Assembly (NCBI GenBank): GCA_021806765.1
Contig: JAJZQR010000319.1
Span: 1-6,240 of the forward strand
Source of the DNA: Chloroflexota bacterium
GTDB taxonomy: Bacteria > Chloroflexota > UBA6077
DNA length: 6,240 bases
Reading direction: 5' to 3'
The notes beneath the pieces were generated by a model that saw only the letters and a program-made list of their open reading frames with translations, had not been told where the DNA came from and made no database searches. Positions 1-4,918 of this stretch are shown in pieces. Within the stretch, counting starts at the first letter, position 1. Every line of letters begins with the position of its first letter. Both the position numbers and the translations under genes were made by a program.

Positions 1-100
1 AGTTGCTGACACATCCCTTCACCCTTATCAAGCCCGCTTCCCCTTATGGTGCAATCTCAGAATTTCAGGGTCTAGTACGCTGACACACAGATCCTGATGT

Positions 101-171
101 TGTCATCCTGAGCGCCAGCGAAGGATCTCTCCGGCGACCGGGGGAGATGCTTCGCTTCGCTCAGCATGACA
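101..171. repeat. Near-perfect palindromic intergenic repeat (TGTCAT...ATGACA)
   Basis: Two arms of about 31-32 bases, 101-132 and 141-171, are reverse complements apart from three substitutions and one small indel (CC against A), around a loop of about 8 bases. The left arm begins TGTCATCCTGAGCG and the right arm ends CGCTCAGCATGACA. This matches from memory a palindrome type scattered through intergenic DNA of several bacterial phyla, whose chance translation gives peptides like LRFAQHD; exactly that peptide is encoded here, so the short + frame starting at 147 is not a gene. No clear target-site duplication is visible. As RNA it would form a long stem; it has no T-run and is not a typical terminator. 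Confidence 0.85.
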
Positions 172-237
172 CCGTCGTGCCCTCGGCGGTGCACTTTGTG
201 GCTTCGGCAGGGGAACACTCAGAGGCCCTGCACCCAA

Positions 238-354
238 TTTGGAGTGCTGCGGCTTGCCGCAGCTTTCGATCCGATCCAAAGCCTCGCGGCTCTCTCTATC
301 GGCGGGTGAGACACCATCTTCCGGTAGTGCAGCGGTTACCCGCCGCGCTCCAAA
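238..354. repeat. 117-bp MITE-like element with terminal inverted repeats and internal hairpins
   Basis: The ends are inverted repeats: TTTGGAGTGCTGCGG at 238-252 and CCGCCGCGCTCCAAA at 340-354 match at 13 of 15 positions. Each end also folds on itself: GCTGCGGC-TT-GCCGCAGC at 246-263 is a perfect 8-bp palindrome, and GCAGCGG pairs with CCGCCGC near the right end with one mismatch. Smaller hairpins lie inside (AGCC-TCGC-GGCT at 280-291 and GGTG-AGA-CACC near 305-315). The multi-hairpin layout with TTTGGAG/CTCCAAA ends is what one expects of a non-autonomous mobile palindromic element. It encodes no protein, and I see no target-site duplication. Its right end lies only 12 bases before the hemW promoter element. 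Confidence 0.7.
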
Positions 355-366
355 CGGCCGGGCGTC

Positions 367-375
367 TGGTACAAT
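367..375 (+). promoter_or_regulatory. Extended -10 promoter of hemW, probably giving a leaderless mRNA
   Basis: TGGTACAAT fits the extended -10 pattern TGn-TAnAAT (-10 hexamer TACAAT at 370-375). No good -35 is seen about 17 bases upstream, which is tolerated by extended -10 promoters. Transcription would begin near 381-383, on or next to the ATG at 382. There is no Shine-Dalgarno before that ATG, which agrees with a leaderless transcript. Seen directly: motif, spacing and absence of an RBS; promoter activity is inferred. Confidence 0.55.
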
Positions 376-381
376 CTTCTC

Positions 382-1584
382 ATGAGCGGTCGCATACTCC
401 CTGAAACCGTCGGCTACCTGGAGCTAGGATCGGAGAACGGCGGGCACGAGCAGCCCGGTGGGGCAGGTGAGGCTGCCATCTACATACATTTTCCCTTCTG
501 CAGCCACCTCTGCACCTACTGCGACTTCGACACCTTCGCCGGGCGGGAACATTGGATCGAACCCTACGTCGACGCCCTGGTGGAGCAAATCCGCCTGTCC
601 CCCTCGGTGCAGGCCACCACCCTCTACGTAGGCGGCGGCACGCCGAGCCTGATGACCTCCGATCAGGCTACAGCCCTGATCCGAGCCTGTCGCGAGCGTT
701 TCGACCTGCGGCCGGAGGCCGAGGCTACCGTGGAGGCCAACCCCTCGGGGCTCAGCCTCCAACGGATCGAGGGTCTCCACAGGGCCGGCTTCAATCGACT
801 GAGCCTCGGGGTCCAGAGCGCCGACCAGCGGTTGCTCAGGTTGCTGGGTAGGCGGCATAAGCCCGAAGACGCCGCCTCAGCCATCCGACTCGCCAGAGAG
901 GCCGGTTTCCGGAACATCAGCATCGACCTGCTGTACGGAGTTCCACAGCAGGATCTCTCGACCTGGGAAGCGACCCTGGAGACGGCCGCCGGCTGGGAGG
1001 TGGATCACTTCTCCTGCTACGCCCTCACGGTAGAACCCGGGACACCCATGGAGCGAGGGGTCAACCGAGGAACCCTTCTGTTGCCCTCGGACGAGACGGT
1101 GGTGGCCATGTACGAGTCCGCTGGCCGGATTCTGGATTCCGCCGGATACCGCCGGTACGAGATCTCCAACTGGGCGCGCCCAGGCTTCGAGTCGGCTCAC
1201 AACCTGACCTACTGGAAGAACCGGCCCTACCTGGGAATAGGGGCAGGCGCGGCTGGCTGCTGGGAAGAGCGCCGATACAAGATCGCGCCGGGCATCACCC
1301 AATACGTGGAGAGCGTCCGCAAGGGAAGGGCGCTCCTGCAAGAGGAGGAGACCATCGACAGCCGTAGAGCCATGAGCGACAGCCTGATCCTGGGGCTTCG
1401 GCTGGAGGAGGGGGTATCCGAGCGGGATCTGACCCGGCGTCACGGTATTCGACCCGACGAACTCTTCGGGGAGACCCTGGAGTGGGCCGAGGGCTGGGGG
1501 CTGCTGGAAAGGGCAGAGGATCGGCTGAAGCTGACCGAGCGGGGGATAGTGCTCAGTAACGAGGTCTTCAGCCGGCTGCTGTAG
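382..1584 (+). CDS. hemW: Radical SAM heme chaperone HemW
   Basis: This 400-residue protein is a cytoplasmic radical SAM enzyme-like protein of the HemW family, which binds heme and passes it to acceptor proteins such as respiratory enzymes; older annotations call it oxygen-independent coproporphyrinogen III oxidase. The [4Fe-4S] motif CxxxCxxC is C40-C44-C47 within FPFCSHLCTYCDF. The CDF ending, lacking the extra cysteine that follows in true HemN, favours HemW. Other family marks are GGGTPS (84-89), LGVQS (142-146) and the HemW heme-binding motif HNxxYW as HNLTYW (273-278). A HemN_C-type domain fills roughly 305-400. Length is normal for the family. ATG 382 is the only plausible start, since no ATG, GTG or TTG lies in frame between it and the core; it leaves about 30 unconserved residues before AAIYIHFPFC. 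It appears monocistronic. The TAG stop lies inside a palindromic repeat. Confidence 0.95.
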   Translation: MSGRILPETVGYLELGSENGGHEQPGGAGEAAIYIHFPFCSHLCTYCDFDTFAGREHWIEPYVDALVEQIRLSPSVQATTLYVGGGTPSLMTSDQATALIRACRERFDLRPEAEATVEANPSGLSLQRIEGLHRAGFNRLSLGVQSADQRLLRLLGRRHKPEDAASAIRLAREAGFRNISIDLLYGVPQQDLSTWEATLETAAGWEVDHFSCYALTVEPGTPMERGVNRGTLLLPSDETVVAMYESAGRILDSAGYRRYEISNWARPGFESAHNLTYWKNRPYLGIGAGAAGCWEERRYKIAPGITQYVESVRKGRALLQEEETIDSRRAMSDSLILGLRLEEGVSERDLTRRHGIRPDELFGETLEWAEGWGLLERAEDRLKLTERGIVLSNEVFSRLL

Positions 1585-1642
1585 GAGCCGGCTCCCCCCT
1601 GGCGATGCGGGGTCGCCAGGCGATACGGGTTGCCGGTCCTAC
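1581..1642. repeat. 62-bp compound palindrome overlapping the hemW stop codon
   Basis: The outer arms GTAGGA-g-CCGG (1581-1591) and CCGG-TCCTAC (1633-1642) pair with a single bulged base. Inside is a perfect 8-bp stem, CCTGGCGA (1598-1605) and TCGCCAGG (1613-1620), with a 7-base loop. The left arm also contains the 12-bp perfect palindrome GGAGCCGGCTCC (1584-1595), giving an alternative fold. The GTAGGAG...TCCTAC ends resemble dispersed intergenic palindromes known in many bacterial genomes. Bases 1582-1584 are the hemW stop codon. No T-run follows, so it could stabilise the hemW mRNA 3' end or slow polymerase but is not a canonical intrinsic terminator. Confidence 0.7.
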
Positions 1643-2071
1643 ACGAGGGCGATCACCCTCTAGCTCGCTCGGATCACCAGTTTCCGGCAGAGGGAGGCCA
1701 GGCCAGCTCCTTGCGACGAATCCGTTGTTCAGAGTTGTTATCCTGGGCGGCTAGCAGAGGGAAGATGTCAAGCCATGTCCATTGCAGTTGCCGGTCGGCT
1801 CGGTCTATAATGCGTTCGCCGCCACAGCCATGGAACGTAGTCGCCTCATCCCTCACGATGCCCTCGTTGGCCTCCTGCGCGATGGGGCGACACACGCCAT
1901 CAGGCGCCCTCCTCTATTGATCAGCTTTGATGCCGGAGACCGGTAGCCGCCGCGCTCGGCCGTTCGCTCCTGCATCGTCCGGATGGGACCGGGGTATCGG
2001 CCGCCGGAACGCGCCGCGCAGCTCACCGTAGTCCGACACCAGCTCTATAGCGCACGGGACAGTCGATACCG
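1643..2071. other. Intergenic region between hemW and the LuxR-type regulator
   Basis: This 429-bp stretch has no convincing gene. It contains a small hairpin (GAGGG-6-CCCTC, 1645-1660), a good promoter candidate at 1782-1811, and two short + frames: 1830-1946 (38 codons, ATG about 12 bases after the predicted transcription start, no Shine-Dalgarno) and 1983-2075 (30 codons). A minus-strand frame at 1674-1895 has an AGGAGG 12 bases ahead of its GTG, too far for good initiation. If the 1806 promoter drives the regulator, the leader would be about 255 bases. I see no tRNA, riboswitch or CRISPR structure. Confidence 0.6.
1782..1811 (+). promoter_or_regulatory. Sigma-70-type promoter candidate upstream of the LuxR-type regulator
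   Basis: TTGCAG (1782-1787) and a perfect consensus TATAAT (1806-1811) are separated by 18 bases. The predicted start is near 1817-1819. It is the best promoter-like sequence in the window and points toward the regulator gene at 2072, or toward the 38-codon frame at 1830. An AT-rich hexamer of this quality stands out in GC-rich DNA. Activity is inferred. Confidence 0.5.
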
Positions 2072-2075
2072 ATGA
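1983..2075 (+). CDS. Possible 30-codon leader ORF overlapping the regulator start (ATGA)
   Basis: ATG 1983 opens a frame of 30 codons that ends in TGA at 2073-2075, overlapping the regulator ATG at 2072 in the four-base arrangement ATGA typical of translational coupling. It is Arg-rich, resembles no family I recognise and has no Shine-Dalgarno. The same frame carries a TAG at 1944 just upstream. It could be a coupling leader, since the regulator itself lacks a ribosome-binding site, but chance is at least as likely at this size. Confidence 0.15.
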   Translation: MGPGYRPPERAAQLTVVRHQLYSARDSRYR

Positions 2076-4417
2076 AGGGTAGTTCGGGGCGCTCTCCGGG
2101 GACCGCATTGTCAATCGGGCGCCAGGCGACCTCGTTGATCGGGCGGGAGGACGAGGGGACGCTTGTCCCTGAGCGATTGCTGCGTCGCGAGGTGCGGCTG
2201 CTCACCCTCACGGGTGTGGCCGGTGTGGGGAAGACGCATCTCGCCCTCGCCGTCGCCGAGCAACTGGCGGAAGCCTTCGCCCAGATCACCTTCGTGGACC
2301 TCGCCCCGCTCAACAGCCCCGACCAGTTCCTCCCCACCATTGCCCGATGCTGCGACATCCGTGAGAGCGGCCCCGATCCCCTCCGTGTAGCTCTTGTCCG
2401 GGCACTGGGCTCGCGGCCCTGGTTGCTCTTGCTGGACAACTGTGAGCACCTGCTCCAGGCCATGCCCCAGATCAGCAGCCTGCTCGCCGACTGCCCCGAC
2501 CTGAAGGTCCTCGCCACCAGCAGGGAGAGCCTGCGGCTGCGCTGGGAGTGGGTCTTCCCCGTGCCGCCGCTGCAGCTTCCGACGCTAGATCCGCTGCCCA
2601 CCCTGGACGACCTGGCGCGGGTGCCGGCCGTCGACCTCTTCGTCCGACGCGCCCAGGCCCACCATCCCGTCTTCACGCTCACCGAGGACAACGCCCGGGC
2701 GGTGGCGGAGCTATCCGTCCGGCTGGATGGGCTGCCGCTCGCGATAGAGCTGGCAGCCGCTCACACCCGGCAACTGGGACCGGCCGGGCTGCTGGCGCGG
2801 CTCGGCCGGCGATTGGAGCTGCTGGTGGGCGGAGCGCGGGACGGACCTGCCCGCCACCAGACCCTGAGGGCCGCTATCGACTGGAGCTACAACTTGTTAG
2901 TGCCCCAGGAGCAGTGGCTGTTCCGGCGGCTCTCGACCTTTGTCGGTGGCTGGACGCTCCGGGCAGCGGAGAATGTCTGCGCTGGCGACGGGCTGGAGCC
3001 TGGCGACGTGCTGCCGCTTCTCGAGAGGCTGGTGGATCAGTCGCTGGTGACAATCGAGGAGACGCCCGACGGCGGGAGGCGATACCGGCTCCTGGAGACG
3101 ATGCGGGAATACTCGGCGGAGCGATTGCGGGAGGCCGACGAGCAGGCGCTGCTGCGGCAGCGGCACCGTGACTGGTTCCTGATGTGGGCTGATGCGGGCG
3201 AACCGGATACCTGGGGCCCCAGGCAGCCCATATGGCTGGAGCAGCTCGAGTCCGAGTTCGACAACCTGTGGACGGCCCTGGAGTGGAGTCGCACCACACC
3301 CGGAGAGGCGCAGCTCGGCCTGCGCCTGTGGGTGGCGCTGCTGCGCTTCTGGGATCTTCGGGGCCACTTTACTCAGGGACAAGCGATGCTGGACAGCCTG
3401 CTGGATCTGGCGCCGGAGGCCACCACCACGCGGGCCCTCGCCCTGGTCGAGGCAGGTCACATGGCCGACCGCCAGGGCGATCTCGTCCGTGCGCGTCGCG
3501 TGCTGGAGGAAGCTCATCGCCTATCCCGTGATCTGGCCTTCGCCCGCGGCACCATCGTCTCGCTCGTTGGTCTGGGGCACTTGGCCGAAGCGGAGGGAGA
3601 TCTCACCAGGGCGGACGCGCTCTGGAAGGAATCGCTGGCCCTCGCACGCTCTGCACAGGATCCGATGGGGATCTATCTATCCCTAGGGTGGCTTGGACAC
3701 CTGGCCTTCCTCCAGGGTGACGTCGTGCACGCCGTAGCTCTCACAGAAGAGGCCCTGGCGCTCATGAGGGACCAGGGTGACCAGGGGGTCGTTGCAGTGT
3801 GTCTCACCTTGCTGGGGAACCTTGCACTCGCTCAGGGCGACACTCAGCGCGCTGGCGATCTTTTCGAGGAGGGCCTCCCCCTCCTGTGGGAGCTGCGGGA
3901 ACTACACGGTCTTGCGCTCTGCCTCGATGGGCTGGGGCAGGTGGCCTGGGCTGAAGGGGAGCCACTCCGTGCTGCCAGGTTGTTGGGGGCCGCCGAGGGA
4001 CTGCGCTCCCGCTGGGGCAACGTCCGGTTTCTGGACGACCCCGGCTATGCCCGAAGCGTGGCGGGTGTGCGGGAATCGCTGGGTGAGGAAACCTTCACCT
4101 CGGCGTGGGCGTACGGACACGCTCTCTCTTCCGAAGATGCCATCGCCCTGGCCCTGAGCGCGGGGTCGCGTCAAGCTCCGCCGACCCTCCCGGACGCGAC
4201 AACCGCTGCAGAGCCACGATCGCCGCTCAGCGACCGCGAGTGGGAGGTGGCCGCCCTGATCGCGAGGGGCCTCACGAACCGCCAGATCGCCCAGCGTCTC
4301 GTCGTCTCCAAGCGCACCGTGGACAGCCACGTTCGCCACATCCTCGACAAGCTCACCCTCACATCCCGCTCTCAGGTGGCCGCCTGGGCAGCCAGGTCCG
4401 GCCTGCCACAACGCTGA
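2072..4417 (+). CDS. STAND ATPase-TPR-LuxR transcriptional regulator
   Basis: This 781-residue cytoplasmic protein combines a STAND/NB-ARC-like ATPase, a TPR array and a C-terminal LuxR-type helix-turn-helix. Visible marks in order are ATSLIGRE (19-26) at the start of the ATPase; Walker A GVAGVGKT (48-55); Walker B LLLLD (118-122) followed by NCEH; the sensor-like ATSRE (148-152); GLPLAIELAA (220-229); FRRLSTFVGGWTL from 284; and RLLETMREYSAERL (339-352). About four or five TPR-like helical pairs span roughly 455-645, with recurring G-D/E-A-L patterns. The HTH spans about 718-775 (PLSDREWEVAALIARGLTNR, then SKRTVDSHV). In the family, ATP and a ligand or protein partner sensed by the repeats control DNA binding; here the signal and targets are unknown. 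ATG 2072 is the first possible start because TAG at 2048 closes the frame upstream; it has no good Shine-Dalgarno. At 781 residues it is shorter than typical LAL/MalT regulators and lacks an N-terminal BTAD domain. Confidence 0.93.
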   Translation: MKGSSGRSPGTALSIGRQATSLIGREDEGTLVPERLLRREVRLLTLTGVAGVGKTHLALAVAEQLAEAFAQITFVDLAPLNSPDQFLPTIARCCDIRESGPDPLRVALVRALGSRPWLLLLDNCEHLLQAMPQISSLLADCPDLKVLATSRESLRLRWEWVFPVPPLQLPTLDPLPTLDDLARVPAVDLFVRRAQAHHPVFTLTEDNARAVAELSVRLDGLPLAIELAAAHTRQLGPAGLLARLGRRLELLVGGARDGPARHQTLRAAIDWSYNLLVPQEQWLFRRLSTFVGGWTLRAAENVCAGDGLEPGDVLPLLERLVDQSLVTIEETPDGGRRYRLLETMREYSAERLREADEQALLRQRHRDWFLMWADAGEPDTWGPRQPIWLEQLESEFDNLWTALEWSRTTPGEAQLGLRLWVALLRFWDLRGHFTQGQAMLDSLLDLAPEATTTRALALVEAGHMADRQGDLVRARRVLEEAHRLSRDLAFARGTIVSLVGLGHLAEAEGDLTRADALWKESLALARSAQDPMGIYLSLGWLGHLAFLQGDVVHAVALTEEALALMRDQGDQGVVAVCLTLLGNLALAQGDTQRAGDLFEEGLPLLWELRELHGLALCLDGLGQVAWAEGEPLRAARLLGAAEGLRSRWGNVRFLDDPGYARSVAGVRESLGEETFTSAWAYGHALSSEDAIALALSAGSRQAPPTLPDATTAAEPRSPLSDREWEVAALIARGLTNRQIAQRLVVSKRTVDSHVRHILDKLTLTSRSQVAAWAARSGLPQR

Positions 4418-4487
4418 TCCTCCAGCCACCCGCCACCCTCTTCATGAGCCATCTTACCCACGAGCGCCACACGTCGTAGGTCGGGAA

Positions 4488-4517
4488 ATCCGCATGCCAA
4501 TCAGCCATTGTGCGGAT
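4488..4517. repeat. Inverted repeat between the regulator and the next gene
   Basis: ATCCGCA (4488-4494) and TGCGGAT (4511-4517) are perfect 7-bp arms around 16 bases. The interior adds CAAT...ATTG pairing, so the hairpin could extend with a three-base bulge on one side. No T-run follows. It lies 63 bases before the GTG at 4580 and could be an operator or a weak RNA structure; its role is not determinable here. Confidence 0.35.
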
Positions 4518-4569
4518 GCCGGCCGGCGCTGCCCCCTGTAGTATGCCGGGCGAGCCCTGGCCTTCCCTC

Positions 4570-4574
4570 GGAGG
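4570..4574 (+). promoter_or_regulatory. Shine-Dalgarno GGAGG deciding the GTG 4580 start
   Basis: GGAGG is followed by TTATT and then GTG at 4580, an ideal five-base spacing. This is the main reason to treat the 4580 frame as a translated gene and to prefer GTG 4580 over the upstream in-frame TTG at 4508. Confidence 0.55.
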
Positions 4575-4579
4575 TTATT

Positions 4580-4918
4580 GTGGCAGATCCAGCATCGGTC
4601 GTCGGGCGCGACGCGCTTCTGGTGGCCATGGAGTACCTGCTCGAAGTGCGCCAGCAGCAACTCGGCGAAGCCTCCAATGATCCAAGCAGCTATCTCCACA
4701 TGGACTGGATATCCCCCGCCACGTGGCGGAAAGTACGTAGTGAACCCGGTGAAGGGCACCACCTTGGATGGGTAATAGCACGGATGCGGGAGGAGCGACT
4801 CGGGCCTAAAGTGACATCTCACAATCACCCTAATGCTGCACCAGGGATAGCTGGTCAGGGACGGGCAAGTAAGGGAGGTAGATCATGGTTCGTCGCGCCG
4901 TCATGGCTTCTCTCCTGA
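4580..4918 (+). CDS. Small hypothetical protein, possibly a truncated gene
   Basis: A 112-residue frame begins at GTG with a strong Shine-Dalgarno. I do not recognise the family. Residues 1-75 look protein-like: an amphipathic helix (about 10-30, with ALLVAMEYLLEVRQQQLGEA), then a Trp-rich stretch containing MDWISPATWRKVR (41-53) and EGHHLGWVIARMREERLG (58-75). From about residue 76 the composition changes to Ser, Gly, Asn and Pro without structure-like patterning and codon use becomes less GC-rich at the third position, as if the original frame ended or shifted there. Its last 34 bases overlap the start of the downstream envelope protein in another frame, so the C-terminal tail also doubles as that gene's ribosome-binding site and signal peptide code. 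It is soluble by appearance, with no signal or membrane segment. It may be an intact small gene, or the 5' remnant of a longer one. Confidence 0.45.
   Translation: MADPASVVGRDALLVAMEYLLEVRQQQLGEASNDPSSYLHMDWISPATWRKVRSEPGEGHHLGWVIARMREERLGPKVTSHNHPNAAPGIAGQGRASKGGRSWFVAPSWLLS
4874..4879 (+). promoter_or_regulatory. Shine-Dalgarno GGAGGT deciding the ATG 4885 start
   Basis: GGAGGT lies five bases before ATG 4885 (spacer AGATC). It fixes the start of the secreted protein and places a basic n-region and hydrophobic core directly at its N terminus; the next in-frame ATG (4903) lacks such a site. Confidence 0.75.

Noticed and set aside
147..404. 85-codon + frame starting MLRFAQHD
   Set aside because: It begins inside the 101-171 palindrome, runs through the second repeat element and overlaps the hemW start. 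The first residues are the typical chance translation of that repeat.
424..858. 144-codon minus-strand frame opposite hemW
   Set aside because: Fully antisense to a conserved gene, with low-complexity composition; produced by high GC and codon bias. The same applies to 877-1443.
1674..1895. 73-74-codon minus-strand frame with moderately good codon pattern
   Set aside because: The AGGAGG lies 12 bases before the GTG, too far; no family resemblance; it spans the strong + promoter. Kept only as a remark in the intergenic entry.
1830..1946. 38-codon + frame just after the TATAAT promoter
   Set aside because: Too short, no Shine-Dalgarno, no recognisable peptide; noted in the leader discussion but not called as a gene.
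2023..2691. 222-codon minus-strand frame opposite the regulator start
   Set aside because: Ser/Arg-rich shadow of the ATPase domain; no motifs and no ribosome-binding site.
4418..4487. Intrinsic terminator after the regulator gene
   Set aside because: No stable stem followed by a T-run is visible in this stretch.
4454..4828. 124-codon minus-strand frame with a CWICHNN stretch resembling a zinc-binding motif
   Set aside because: Only one CxxC pair, no partner cysteines or HNH pattern. The opposite + frame has a strong Shine-Dalgarno and a more protein-like composition.
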